Assembly: GCA_914767715.1 (NCBI GenBank)
Contig: OU612069.1
Location: 29,077,387 to 29,141,386, forward strand
Reading direction: 5' to 3'
Source: Membranipora membranacea
Lineage: Eukaryota; Bryozoa; Gymnolaemata; Cheilostomatida; Membraniporidae
Length of the DNA: 64,000 bases
The notes beneath the pieces are model-generated. The model made no database searches. It had not been told where the DNA came from and saw only the letters and a program-made list of their open reading frames with translations. Of the stretch, positions 1 through 11,541 are shown piece by piece. The translations under genes and the position numbers were made by a program. Every line of letters starts with the position of its first letter. Within the stretch, counting starts at the first letter, position 1.

Positions 1-1130
1 AGGTATTCTCATAGTTTATGACAAGACAGTTGGTGATACACCATTCATTTATCAGAGGTAAATTGCTCTTCGTATATTCAGGTTCAGTGCTAAAATTATT
101 AGTATTGTCAGCAAAAAAATTTCAATTTAGATCAAGTTATACATTTAAAAGGTCAACATTATAAATTATAAATAGTGCTGGCCGAGAACCGAACCCTGGG
201 GAGCACCGACCATGACAGGCAGTAAACCGACTTAATTTATTTACCAATACAAACTGTTTTCTATTCAAAAGATAATTTTCTAACAGTCGCTATGAGGGGG
301 ATAATATCTGAAAAAAATATCTGTTTACTTATTAGAACGCTGTGATTTATTGTATCAAAAGCATTTGAAAGATATAAAATTAAACCCTGGGTGATTCTTC
401 CCTCAATAAAATGGCCGTAAAGTTATTCCATTATAATATTGATTGTGTCAGTTGAACTGCGCCCATCTAATGCCAAATTTGTTACAATGATTTTTAAATT
501 TCCTCTATGGTTTTTGAATGCTTTTTGCTTATTTTGTGAAGTTTAGTACCCTCTTTGGTGAGTGTAAATAACTACATAGTCATCCAAGGTTTCTTGATAG
601 TAGGGCGTTGATGCTTTCTGGCGCTAATTTTGTTGCTGGCATTATCAATGCATGAGCTTGGTTTTCCATTGAAAGTTGGTGTCAGATATTTCTGTAACAA
701 TTTTGTTATTGTATAATTTCTTATAATAACACATTAATTTATTTTAGTTGTGTTCATCCGTAAGGAATTGTTGATCTGAAATGTTTAAATCTAAGGTGCA
801 CATTTTTAGTTCGGATTTAATAATAGTAATAGTTAATATATAATAATTATTTTGGTTTCACAAATTCTTGTTCGGGATCTAATAAGAATATAAAAATATT
901 GGCTTCAACTCAACTTGCTTTAGTCTTTTGAAGCTAAGTCAAAATTTTTTTCTGGATTCAAATCAATGTTGATGTCACCAACAATAAGTCAGTTCGTGGG
1001 AGCTAAATCCTCCAGTAAATTTTTGGGTTGAACATATAAAATTCTCAACATTCTTTTTAAATGGAATCAAAAGAAGTTACATTACATAACTATTTAAGAG
1101 AAACAAAAGCTCAGCATAGTAACACCACAT
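1..1130 (-). mobile_element. Non-LTR retrotransposon (LINE) fragment, endonuclease and reverse transcriptase remnants
   Basis: Minus-strand translation gives pieces of a LINE polyprotein in the right order. Near 960-1010 there is an AP-endonuclease-like VGDINIDL motif. Near 270-490 is the RT core with STTDTIN and AFDTIN, and near 181-215 the RT motif PQGSVLG. Frames are interrupted, so this is a dead copy; the paralogue at 24,674-26,000 preserves the RT part better. The family is probably a Jockey/CR1-like clade by motif style, but the clade is inferred. It sits inside the inverted-repeat element that ends at 2024. I see no host gene in this stretch. Confidence 0.75.
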
Positions 1131-2024
1131 TTTGACGAAACGGCTCTGTAGACTATGTAGCATTTATACCCTCGAGTAGGAAAACAAATTTTGTTGAATG
1201 AGTATATGGTCAGAAGAGATGTTAAAAACTTATCCATATCCATCATCACCATTTATACTAGATTTACAACATGAAATTCATGTTGTGAACATCCTGTGAG
1301 TCACAAGCCCCTATTAAATGACTTTGCTGAATACTATGGCCATGGCCTAACCGTGAAAGTTCATTTTGGGTGAACAGAGTTTTTCCTTCCTGTTAGTTGT
1401 AACTGTAACTTTTTATACAACTACTAAATACAGAGATAACCGGCTCTATGTTCAATCCTCGTAGTCTTATCAATGTCATTAGTACGCATGAGTCTCTAGG
1501 GCAGCGATGAGTCAAGACTTGGCTTTCAAAAAAATAATAATAATCCAAAGTTATTGTCATATTATTCTAAAGAATGGTTGGGAAATATTTATTACAAGTC
1601 ACTAGCTCTCAGTTTGTTGATCCCAACAAACCCCAGATATCATTGAAATTGAACGAAGAAACTTCGACTGAACCACCCCCTACTCTGATCAAGCAACCCG
1701 CAGCTGTAATGTGACCAAAAAAAATACAACGTGGCTTGATCTCCTTTGGTTATATATTTTGGCATTTTGGCAATGGTATTTTGGGATATGGTATGTTGTC
1801 CCGCATGGTATTATGTCCAATCTGGCTTTATATCCGTTGGTATTTTGACACATCTGGCTTTATATCCACTGGTATCTTGACACAACTGGCGTTTTTTACA
1901 ACTGGTATTTTGGCATTGGTATATTGTACAGTGGTGTTTTCACCTATGGCATTATGGCCATGGCATTATGACAATGGCATTATGGCAATGGCATTTTGTC
2001 CCAATGGCATTTTGACACGGAATC
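1..2024. mobile_element. Right part of an inverted-repeat (foldback-like) element, cut by the window start
   Basis: This stretch is the same as 24,674-26,712, the right portion of a 3.1 kb insertion. Its right arm (about 1650-2024) is rich in degenerate GGCATTNTGGC/GGTATTTTGGC words and holds a tRNA-like SINE head in reverse. It ends at the same place as the other copy, followed by AATTTATA (2025-2032), the 8-bp target duplication seen at 26,713. The left arm lies outside the window. Confidence 0.65.
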
Positions 2025-2385
2025 AATTTATACACTATAATATATTTGTACAGAGTACTAGTGTTGTGGTATTCTATAGCTTGTCTCTATATTGTATATC
2101 TTTTCTGATTTCCTGAATAATAACTGTAACTTGTCTGTTTGTATATAAGCTGAGGGTGTTCAGTTATAAGTTTGATTTATTGAGCCTTGTTACTTGGATA
2201 GGTAAGAAGAGGCATTAAAAGGTAATTTATGTAATCGTATACATCACAAGTTTAGAAAGACATAAATAGTCAAAGAGAATTCAGAGCTAGAAGATATTGT
2301 GCGATGAATTCAGTGCCATATATTTCAAAATATCCAACGTTTGACGGCCGACTGCACTGCGTTTTCTGTTCATTAGCGCCCGTAA

Positions 2386-3320
2386 CTACCACCAAGCACA
2401 ATGTTCATCGGCACAACAACGTCCTGAATCACATTGAGCGTTAGAATTGCAGGCATCATTCCAGGCTGAAAAACATGATCATTCATCATAACCTCTGAAA
2501 TAAGTTCTGAAACTTCTGAAACCAAAAGAGGATTTTATTAAACATTGGTTGTTTGGTGCAACACTAAGGACTTAAAGTTGATGTTTTAACTACTTATTAA
2601 GTGAATGAAGATTGATGTATATTATAGTTAGATGTATGAAAGGGGATTAACAAGAACTGCACGACAAATTGGGAGTTTGAAGCTTCCTGGTTATCTAATG
2701 ATAAACGGATATTACTTAATCGATACTGTTCAATCTGGGGCAGCACCAAGTCCTGGTGTCAAACAAACCAATCTACATTATCTGCACTGCTTGTTAAACT
2801 CAAAACTCTCATCTTAAGCGATAAATAGGAACATACAAAATGATTATTTTTTTCGGCATAGTAGATCAGTCATTCATTCGCAAAACTTCCCAACTCTAAA
2901 AAAATGGTGATTCAAAGTCAAACATTGCCCTCATGCATGTGACCTGTGGGTTCCCACAGAATAAATCCCCTCAAATTTCTCCTTGGTGACAAAATTACTA
3001 AATAATTTACCCTGCAGATCCTGTGATCATTGAGGCTACAAACATCAGAGCCTGAAAATATAAATAACACCATGTCAATGCAGTGACCACAAGAGTGTAT
3101 ATTAGTCATGGGATTAGCTGGTCAATAATTTCAAATAATATAAATTGCTAAATAATCATCATTTCCTTGAACCATAAACGCTCTCTGCGGTCAGGAAGAA
3201 GCACCAGAGAATAGTTTATTAAGTGTAGGTATTATTATTACATTATTTTCTCCAGTCACATCTACAATAATATCAGAGGGGTGGGATACTTACAACAAGG
3301 ATGATATAAGTGAAGTTCAT
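2386..3320 (-). pseudogene. Small secreted cysteine-rich peptide gene, copy 1 (nonsense mutation)
   Basis: This is a three-exon gene read on the minus strand. Exon 1 coding part is 3294-3320 (start ATG at 3320, MNFTYIILV, then a GTAAGT donor). Exon 2 is 3011-3051 (ALMFVASMITGSA, phase 2 end). Exon 3 runs from 2515 to the stop at 2386. The first two exons make a typical signal peptide. In exon 3 the codon before the cysteine domain, GGA in copies 2 and 3, is TGA here (2479-2481). The product would stop before the six cysteines, although the downstream cysteine-domain frame remains open. A poly(A) signal AATAAA lies at 2176-2181. This copy is therefore probably inactive, unless an unseen acceptor skips the stop. 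Confidence 0.7.
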
Positions 3321-3419
3321 TGTGTAGATTTTCTCCTGTACTTATCAGATAGATAACAATGTGCCTCTGTGTGTTGTCCTGTGGTGAGCTGTAATAGTAC
3401 AGACCTGTCCGCCTCTCTG

Positions 3420-3427
3420 CTTTTATA
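3420..3427 (-). promoter_or_regulatory. TATA box of cysteine-rich peptide gene, copy 1
   Basis: TATAAAAG on the minus strand lies about 100 bases upstream of the start codon. It is preserved at the same distance in the other three copies. Transcription would start near 3395. Confidence 0.65.
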
Positions 3428-4445
3428 TTACTCCTCTAGAGATCTTATATCCGGTTCCAGTTTGCAGGGTATTATGGCTACCATTGGCTGACAACCGACA
3501 CGTGTACGTATTCGGATCTGATTTCTGTCGGTCTGCAGCAAATCGAGGGTCTTTCAAATATTAATCTCTATGACGGCTGAAGCATGTCTTTTATCTCGTT
3601 CCCATTATTTCTCCCTGCGTGTAGATCAAAGGTTTAATTTCTTCATTTGTGGTTTTCTTGCTCATTTTGTCAAAAAGGAATGGGGATGCGTGCCAACAGA
3701 GGTCCGCAGTGCTTTTTATCCTTGAGAAAATGGGTTTCATTAAGAGCTGAATACAAATTTTAAAATTGCTAAGTATAAACAAGCTAACAATAAATCACTT
3801 CTTGCTTGAAAATGCTTTGGTCCCACGATATCTTAAGATAAATGCTATTTCTTGAAAGTTCCATCTTGGCACAAACATGTTATTTTGATTTCCTCACACC
3901 TTCTTACCGCTGAGTTCACCAACTCATCCAGCCAATCAATGAGAATGTGACAATGAGAGGTCAGTGACCTTGACATCAAATGATACTGATACAAAAAAGG
4001 GTCTAGTCAAATCAAAAGTACACCTCATCTTCAACTCACAATCAAACTGTGACTAACATATCACAGACATCTCATTTAAAAAACTAATCTTTTTCTTTTA
4101 TATTGTATTCAACGGCAAAAATGGTCTGGCTTTTGACGATTTCAGGCAGACATATTATCATAAAATCATGGTTTGACCTTACCCAAGGACAAACTATTCA
4201 CGGCATTAGCTCAGGTTGTGGTGATCATGGTTTGAGCCAAGGTCGCTTTTAATCAGGATATAATCTAAAGCCGCGGTGTTTATAACTTATGGGAGATAAC
4301 AGGAGTGTGAAATAAGGTTACGTCATCCACAAGTTTTCACAAGAGAGAACTCAGACAGAAACGAAATTCTTCTTTGAGTATAGTGAATACCAAGTATACC
4401 CTTCTTTACTTATTCCATACTGATTTCTTGCCCTGCTTTTCTCGG

Positions 4446-4553
4446 CATTCTACATCTGAAACACCGCAGATAGATTCTGGTACAATCTCTTATGATGGAG
4501 TAGCTGGTCCACAATCAGAGTGGGTAGTTATAGGAACAGCAAGTGATTGATAC
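4446..4553 (+). pseudogene. Degenerate 'HSISET' exon, unit 1
   Basis: This matches the exon at 14,313-14,435 (reading HSISETQQIASG...EWVVIGTASDTC). Here the acceptor AG has become GG at 4444-4445, and an extra TGAT after the ASD codons shifts the frame into a stop. It is the broken unit-1 copy of an exon that stays open in units 2, 3 and 4. Confidence 0.55.
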
Positions 4554-4588
4554 ATGTGAGGAGGCCGCCTAACTAACACTGCTGCATC

Positions 4589-4700
4589 ATGCTTATCCCT
4601 CCTGCAAACTGGTGTGAACCACCAAAGATAATATTTTGGAAAAGTGCTACAAACGCCGTCAAACATCTAACTACTTGGAAATGGCTGAACTTTATCATGT
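4589..4700 (+). pseudogene. Degenerate sushi first-half exon, unit 1
   Basis: The start (PPANWCEPPKI) agrees with the unit-3 exon at 29,541-29,736. Small indels near 4635 then break the frame, and the second half is lost to a SINE-like tail. It is a decayed copy. Confidence 0.5.
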
Positions 4701-4890
4701 GTAACAAATTGATCTATTTTGACTGTGAGGCACATGTACATGCTATCGTAGGTGAAGACAGGCAGCATTTGTGTAAAGAGGAGAAAATAGGGGCAGATAT
4801 CGCAGCCTCGCCATTGAGGCACTACAATTCGCATTAGGATGTGGCGAGTGATATGACATCCGACTTTAATCAAATTTTTAAAAAAAATCG
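4700..4890 (+). mobile_element. Decayed tRNA-derived SINE, body and tail only
   Basis: The segment matches the body of the SINEs at 16,800 and 58,580: the GGCAGATATCGCAGCCTCGCC block, the conserved GGATGTGGCGAGTGATATGACATCC block, then a T-rich end. The tRNA-like head is missing. Confidence 0.6.
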
Positions 4891-6338
4891 ATCTGATAAT
4901 GGCGATCCCAAAAATAAAGGCAACTGAGTATTGATTCCTGAGTGTACTACCTATACAGTTATAATCTACTGCTGCCACACAGGGGAATGTCTGCTTATAG
5001 AATTTTGTATAACTCAAAGTTAACTAATTGAGGCTCAGATCTTGAAATTGTCACCTAATGGGCAAATAATAAGCAGAAACTGATCTTCAATATCAGGGTA
5101 TGAAGTAAACGCACTGGTTGATGCCTTCATCATTGTCAACTAATAAGACTGTAATAGCCATTACATACGCCAGATAACTAATATCATACCCTGTTTTTAC
5201 AATCAGTTTGTGCAAATTATTTTCCCATTAGGTGACCATGCCAAGATTGCAGCCTCATAATTATTAGTTTTGAGCTATGTGCAGAATTCAATAAGCACAC
5301 AGTCAGCATTCTTTATCTGAAACATGGCCCTGCTGTGATAACCATTTATTTGTATGTAATGACAGCTATGAACTATCTAAAATCACGCTCAAGATACAAA
5401 ATAAATTTCATCAAATAACATACCCATTCAAATTCAGTCATATAGATTTGATCAAATGTAGAATTTGTCAGCAAAAATGGTGACATTTTGCATCAGTTTT
5501 TTGAATAAAACTCTGTGACTTGGTTCATTGACCTCGTGCTTAAAACTTCTGAACACTTCAAGCTATAATCTTCATGAATAAGTTTTTGCTAATCAACTGT
5601 GATTGAAGGTTAAATAACAATGTTGTTTTTCTCGCCATATTCTGCATTTGAGAATACAGTCACATGGTTGCTTAGCACTTTTCTTGCTTTCAGTATAAAT
5701 CCGGCATGCTGAGTATTAAAGGAAGTCTGATTAATCAAAGTATGTCAATGTTTCACACAAATTGACACTTTTGATGTTGTATTGTTATTTCTTTCCTGAG
5801 GCAAACACATCAATCTAATCTTATTTTGTACTCAGTATTCTTCGTAGTTCTAAACAGATTCTGGTATCCTTTATATCAATTGTAGGTGCTGTTCTTTTCA
5901 TGTTTCGGAGAATCTGCCGGTTCTCTGGCAAAACCCTTTGTATGTGTGGTGATGGCTTGGTATATGTGTGTGAATGAACTCTTAATGTGATCATGCACAG
6001 CGGGATATGGTTTAGGCAATGTGGAGCTCAGTATATCCTGTTCTATGTTGGTTTGAATGCCAACAGAAATCCGGTTTAGCGATAAACATTCTCTTGTACG
6101 TTTAGATATTTCGCTTATTGTAGACCAGGTGGTATTATCTTCCTATCAGGCATCTGTCACACAAAAACTGAATGACACACCTTCTTTCAGCTTCTGCACA
6201 TTTATTATATAAAAAAATTAGCAGCTTTATCGTTTGACTTTATAATGTTAATGTCTTCAGAAAAAATTTTCTGATTTATTCTTGAAATTTTGTGTTTTAT
6301 TTTTCTTAAAAACAAAGACACCTACAACTTAACTTTAG
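4890..6338 (+). other. Start of duplicated block C, unit 1; one candidate small exon
   Basis: This is the same sequence as 17,040-18,446. It includes a relic of the HSISET exon near 5310. A candidate exon sits at 5886-5977, preceded by a TTGTAG acceptor, which reads GAVLFMF...LCMCGDGLVYVCE to a stop. It is open in both copies (here and 18,099-18,190). Its parent gene is not recognised. Otherwise I see no gene here. Confidence 0.35.
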
Positions 6339-6864
6339 GCTGTTCGAATAATGTTTGGACCACTTTGCCACCAAGTTGCTCCCATCCTTTTGGGGCTGTC
6401 AGCTGCCTGAAGATGAGGGAACAACTCGAAATTCAGGCAAACTGGGTCATTCCAAAATTGGACGGTTTTAATAGTGACCTACATTGATCCATTAAACACA
6501 GTAAATACACTCAGAGCCTATCTATGTGTTACAGGACAGCAGGTGGAGTACTGTAGGCAGCACGTCGATCTGTTTGTGTGGGATGGAGACAAGAGTTGAT
6601 TCTGACTGCATCGCTAAAAAGTTCACAGGTAGATCAGCTTCAACTAAAGCAGACCCACCTCACCTCACTTGAGAGAATCAGATAGCTGTCTTCTAACCAA
6701 AAACAATTCTGGGGATTTGATTGTAATCCAATATTCACTTCTCATTTAGCCAAACACTTTGTGTTCGAATGGAAGAAACTGTCAACATATCTAACAAAAC
6801 AGTGCGAAGACGAGATTGCATTGCGAGAATGAATGTTTACCAGACAGTCTGTGGAGTAGAGTAG
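6339..6864 (+). pseudogene. Sushi second-half exon (frameshifted) and the following small exon, unit 1
   Basis: The exon from 6339, after a CTTTAG acceptor, begins with CSNNVWTTLPPSC, which is the closing CxxNxW...PxC signature of a sushi/CCP domain. A run of four G near 6392, against five in units 2 and 3, shifts the frame, so this copy is broken. A second candidate exon at 6750-6864 follows a CATTTAG acceptor. It reads LCVRMEET...NKTVRRRDC and runs to a stop, open in all three copies of the block. Confidence 0.5.
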
Positions 6865-7148
6865 AGAAGTGTAGTGGTCACAGGAGCAAATGCTCTGAAT
6901 TTGGCACCTGCCTGAAATAGCTAACTTTGAGGCTAGCTTACATTTGATCTACATAAACCCACACCTCAGCTAGCCAAATTTAGTGCTAGCTAACATAAAG
7001 TCACCCTCTCATTAGCTAAACTAAACTCTAGCTAATATTTTTAATCGTCTGAAGAATATCTGATATTTGATGTTAAAATTGTCAAATTATGTTGATGTAA
7101 CACAATGTTGAGGAGTTCAGTAATCCATGTTTAACAATCTGATTACAG

Positions 7149-7731
7149 AGGACTTGAAGTGCAATGTATTCGGATATCAGCCCTCATCAGCCACCTGGGA
7201 TGATGTCGTTCTCCCGATAGTGCTGACCGCCTGCTTCCTATGTCACATGACCGACGTTAAACTGTGCTCTCAGTACATGAAGTCTATACTGGAAGGCCTG
7301 CGGTGGGTGATCGAACGCCTCGGACAGTCAAAGATCAAATGCCTCAGAGACCGGGTGAGAATACGCTAAGGGTTATGTGCTCATGTCAACTGAGAGGACA
7401 ACTTAAGTAATCAAGAATACATAATAAATAATTGACATGATCGATTTTGTTCTGAGCTTGTCTTGATGATTTTAGAGATATCAATGGCTATCAAATAGCC
7501 TGATTATGCTGTTTTGGTTTGTAAAATCAAGCACATAAGACATCATAACATAATAATTTTTGCCCGCAGATTGCGTTGTACAAACACTATGAGGTTTGCC
7601 CCTGTGCCCAGCCCTCTTCTCCCTGTGATAAGAAGGAGATGGCGAGAGTCGCTGAAGCAGAACCTTGTATGCAGAAAACAGCACAGGATGTCATGAACTG
7701 CTACGCTGACCTCATGACTACAGAAAACTGA
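7149..7731 (+). CDS. Two-exon 3' part of an unknown cysteine-containing protein (exons K-L), unit 1
   Basis: Exon K (7149-7354) follows a GATTACAG acceptor and ends at a GTGAGA donor. Exon L (7570-7731) follows a GCCCGCAG acceptor and ends in a stop. The junction is phase 0/0 and the joined frame stays open. Exon K contains TACFLCHMTD, a cysteine, and a predicted helix (MKSILEGLRWVIERLG). Exon L is cysteine-rich (VCPCAQPSSPC, then EPCMQKTAQ and MNCYADLM). I do not recognise the family; a small secreted or ectodomain protein is only a guess. The exon before K is not identified, and it must end in phase 1. Paralogues are at 18,992-19,591 (open) and 44,330-44,898 (broken). Confidence 0.55.
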
Positions 7732-8104
7732 AAGTTCCGATCATAACGACCTGCTTATCTGTATCTCCCAAGTCAATGTGGGCAATCTGATGCACCTTAA
7801 TACCCTTATGTTCGCCTGAATATCACAGCCAGCTTGTTTTGTCTCACCGAGATCTTTGTGAACAACGTTAAGCGTCCTTGATGTCAGGCTTCCCAGTGCC
7901 ATCTGATATTTGAAGGGACTCACATATTGAAGGGTTTATAAAGAAACTAAGGGTAGCAGTATCTCAGAAGCCCTACACTATTTCTGTTTACGGACATGTA
8001 GGGCTTTTGAGGTATTGCTAGCCTTAGTTTCTTAGTTCCTAAACTTCTCGGACGAGGGTAACTATGGTGAACATCAGATAAATACAGATATCGTGATGTT
8101 ACAG

Positions 8105-8320
8105 GAGGCCTAGAGCCCTGTACCAGCGATCGGACACTCAGGTCTGTCTGTAGTGGCGGAGGGTAGAGAGATAGCTTTAGAGCCCTGTACCAGTGATCGG
8201 ACACACAGGTCTGTGTGTGGTGGCGGAGGGTAAAGAGATAGCTCTAGAGCCCTGTATAAGTGATCGGACACTCAGGTCTGTCGGTAGTGGCGGAGGGTAG
8301 AGAGATAGCTCTAGATTTTA
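8105..8320 (+). repeat. Tandem repeat, about 70 bp x 3
   Basis: Three units begin GAGCCCTGTA(C)CAGTGATCGG and end GGAGGGTAGAGAGATAGCT. The same array occurs at 19,970-20,180. It also occurs split around the LTR element (45,285-45,328 and 50,932-51,035). Confidence 0.8.
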
Positions 8321-8325
8321 TCCAG

Positions 8326-8419
8326 CACTTCCTGAAAATGAATATGTCGTACCTGAGTAATGTCTCCTGTGAGCTCAGCCCTGTCCTGGAGAGGAGAATA
8401 TGCCTCAGGAGGATATATG
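8326..8419 (+). CDS. Candidate internal exon M (YLSNVSCELSPVLERR), unit 1
   Basis: This is a 94-bp exon between a TTTTATCCAG acceptor and a GTAAGA donor. It reads HFLKMNMSYLSNVSCELSP and ends in phase 1. Copies with identical boundaries are at 20,187-20,280 and 51,046-51,139. In unit 1 the acceptor of the next exon (Q) is changed from CAG to CCG at 8498-8500, so splicing to it would fail. The family is unknown. Confidence 0.45.
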
Positions 8420-9514
8420 GTAAGACACAAGAATACACACTCGATGAACTCTTCTGAATCATCACCTTTGAAGCAGAGGGAGTTATCCTCTCTTGGGTGC
8501 CGGTACTGGGACCCATAGTACTCATGCCCCACCCTTTCCTTTGCCTGCTGGAAACCTGGCTACTCTTCATGTCAAAAAGGTAGAGAGGGGTTAATTTTTA
8601 ATGCGTGTGGTGTGTGCAACCAGTCGGTAGTCTCGTTCAACTAGGCCCTGGCTAGGATGAATGGTGTGCCAGTTCCAAATCAAGAATGAATTGCAAGACT
8701 GGGAATATAACCTGGTCCCTAAGGACCCCAAGGCCGTAACCTTAACCATTGACCACACCCCTAACTAAAAAGAAAAGCAAAAGACTCATATTTGGTCAGA
8801 AGAGTGGTCAGTGAAAAGTGGGCCATACTATTTGTTTATTAATTTTCTTCTTTAGCTCTAGTATTGAGACCGAATAAGTTTGTTCTCGGATGATGAAACT
8901 GATCGATGCTTGGAAAAAAGATGCTTTGAGTCAAGTACGGCCACCATCTATTATATACCATAAGAGTATGACATTTAATTATTATCCAGATAGCTCTCCG
9001 ATACAAAATACATCATGTTCTGTCCAATTTTGCCTGAATTGTAGATGGGGGGGGGCACGGTTGCAACACCAAAGGCTGCAGGTAAATTGGATCATACTTC
9101 TAACAAATGTGTATGCTACAATTCTCATTGCTGTTATATCTGACAGCTGAATATTTCATATTTGACAGCTGAGTGTAACTGTGTAGCCCGACAGGTGGTT
9201 GCAGATCACACCAGTCAGCTAACTTGTCTCTTCCGCAGCTTCAAGAATATTGATCTACTCAAAATTAAACTACAAGTCAGTATCTTACACAAAGTTCTGA
9301 GTTATTGAGAAGCTAAAATGTGGCAGGTCCTCAAGTTTGATAGTTATCAATCCCTTCTAATAGTCAAGAAAGTTTAAACAGATATAAAATTCAGGATAAA
9401 TTGTTATGAGCATTAAAATAGTATTCTAATTTGGCAAGATCAAAAGCATTCAACAAGCCCTTTAATATAGCAGATGGGGCCATACATGTAATCCTATTTG
9501 CATATGGTTGTTTC

Positions 9515-9580
9515 AACTATCTCAGCGTAACTATCTCAGTGTAACTATCTTAGCGTAACTATCTCAGCGTAACTATTGCG
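9515..9580 (+). repeat. 15-bp tandem repeat (AACTATCTCAGCGTA)
   Basis: Four to five copies of a 15-bp unit. The same array is at 21,405-21,485 and 52,262-52,340 with varying copy number. Confidence 0.85.
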
Positions 9581-9659
9581 GGGCTGGGTTAAGACTGCAC
9601 ACTGTTCTATACTTTACATCTGTGGATTGTATCTCATGATGCACTGCTGTGTTTTCCAG

Positions 9660-9788
9660 CCTTGTGCTCCATATTTTACAGAAAAAAGTTGCGTTGTGGG
9701 AAGGGTGGTGGCTGCTGTATTGGATACTTTATATGATATCAAAGAATCAATTAATGAATATTATAAAATAAGTGGTGCTGTTGCCTAA
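9660..9788 (+). CDS. Candidate terminal exon P (CAPYFTEKSCVVGRVVAAVL), unit 1
   Basis: A 129-bp exon follows a GTGTTTTCCAG acceptor. It reads PCAPYFTEKSC and then a helical stretch to a stop (SGAVA). The copy at 21,565-21,693 has the same boundaries. In unit 2 it can be joined in phase 0 to exon O. In unit 1 exon O carries TAA at its YVC site, so this copy is probably dead. Confidence 0.45.
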   Translation, partial: PCAPYFTEKSCVVGRVVAAVLDTLYDIKESINEYYKISGAVA

Positions 9789-9859
9789 TCTATCATTTTG
9801 TCTTCGAATATATAACTGAATGGAAAATACCAGATATTCTGCTAGTTAGATAATAAAAA

Positions 9860-11190
9860 AGGTGTTTTATATGTTTTGTTGACTGCTGGATAGGGAGAAC
9901 CATACCATGGATATGGAGTCATGTCGAGTCATGCAATAGTTATCCAAGGGCATCAACCACATCAATCACTAGGCCGACACTCACCAACGTACCTGGGATA
10001 GTTTGAATAACATTGTGACACCAAAACAACATAAATCAATATTACCTTGTGTGATGAATTCCCGGAACTGGGATTAAAAACTGGAGATTGAAAATTGTTA
10101 CGGATTCACAAATATTTTGATGTACCTTTGGAAAAAAATTAGGAGAAATATTGGTTTTAGTCCTATTTATTTCCCCTCAAGTGTACCATAAAATCTATAT
10201 ATAAATACCAAGGTCATTGTTTAGGTGAAGCATGAGTAACCTAGGCTATAGTCTCAATCACTATAATACTGGTTTTTCTAGAAATGATTAGCGTATTGAG
10301 CTAAGGCATTCACTTCCTGGGTCTCTGATCGATAACATTACCAGACCTGATCATGATTTCAATTTTTTGACTATTTCATATCTATTGCATATCTTATACA
10401 AAAAGGTTTGCAGTAACCCGCCGCTACCTCTGTCATCAGAAGAGTTTTTGGTCTGTGAAAAAAGAGGCAATATATCATGTTGAAATAAAGGTTATGTGTT
10501 GGTTAAAACTATGGGCCAAATTCGCAAGTTTTCTTCTGTCCAAAGACTGGGAAATGGCGACTAAAAAGCTGCCAAGTTTTATAATGACACATTTTTTGAA
10601 TACTTTTATTTCTCGACAGTTTTTTATAAACCATCTCTTATGGTAAATCTACAGAACAAATTTCACAACATGTAATTTATCTGCAAAAATAAAACATACA
10701 TAAAAACACACAAGTTGTCTCAGTTTGCAGGCACACCTGGGGCCAAGTAGTCAGTACACTGCAGCGGAACTCGAACTCGGATCCTCCAACACCACATTTG
10801 AGGACAGGCGCTCTAACCAACTTAGCTACATCCTATTTCTATGTGTATCTCAAAAAGGGAAAGCAAATGTCAGAACAAACTAGTGGTTGCTCTATTTCTG
10901 TTGCCGACACAAATCTATACAATCTGGTGAATATTACCTCAGCGGGTCTCACAGGTGAGCAGCTGTAAATCAGCAAAAGAAATAAATATTTAATAAGATC
11001 CCTCAAAATTGATTGATCCGCTGTTCTGTCCTACAACTGTAACTATTCATAAAGGACACCGCGCTGCTTTCCAGGTCTAGACTAGAGAAAAGCCAAGATT
11101 TGGTTTTCCTTGGACAACCTAAATTATTCAGGCCAGTATTTCAGTAAAATTATCATGTGAAGTCCTGTCATTCATATCTGTATAATTTAT
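9860..11190. other. Intergenic block D with a minus-strand SINE head; no gene seen
   Basis: The block is repeated at 22,970-23,562 and 52,780-53,480. A tRNA-like SINE head on the minus strand (10,735-10,840) carries a GGTTAGAGCGCC D-arm and a degenerate GAGTTCGAGTTCC T-arm. I found no convincing coding exon. Confidence 0.55.
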
Positions 11191-11541
11191 ACACTATAAT
11201 ATACTAGCACAGAGTACTAGTGTTGTGGTATTCTATAGCTTGTCTCTATATTGTATATCTTTTCTGATTTCCTGAATAATAACTGTAACTTGTCTGTTTG
11301 TATATAAACTGAGGGTGTTTAGTTATAAGTTTGATTTATTGAGCCTTGTTACTTGGATAGAACAGGCATTAAAAGCTAATTTATGTAATCGTATACATCA
11401 CAAGTTTAGAAAAATACAAATAGTCAAAGAGAATTCTGAGCTGGAAGATATTGTGCGATGAATTCAGTGCCATATATTTCAAAATAGTCAACGTTTGAAG
11501 GCGACTGCACTGCTTTTTCTGTTCATTAGCGTCCGTAACTA

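Noticed and set aside
1736-2116. 126-aa frame, and its relatives at 23,547-23,843 and 26,434-26,703, rich in Trp/Phe/Gly
   Set aside because: It lies in the degenerate GGCATTNTGGC arm of the inverted-repeat element; the frame is a by-product of the repeat words and appears in both orientations.
4129-4260. Plus-strand frame MVWLLTISGRH... as a signal-peptide exon of the sushi gene
   Set aside because: The frame is not conserved in units 2-4 (different bases and stops), so it is likely accidental.
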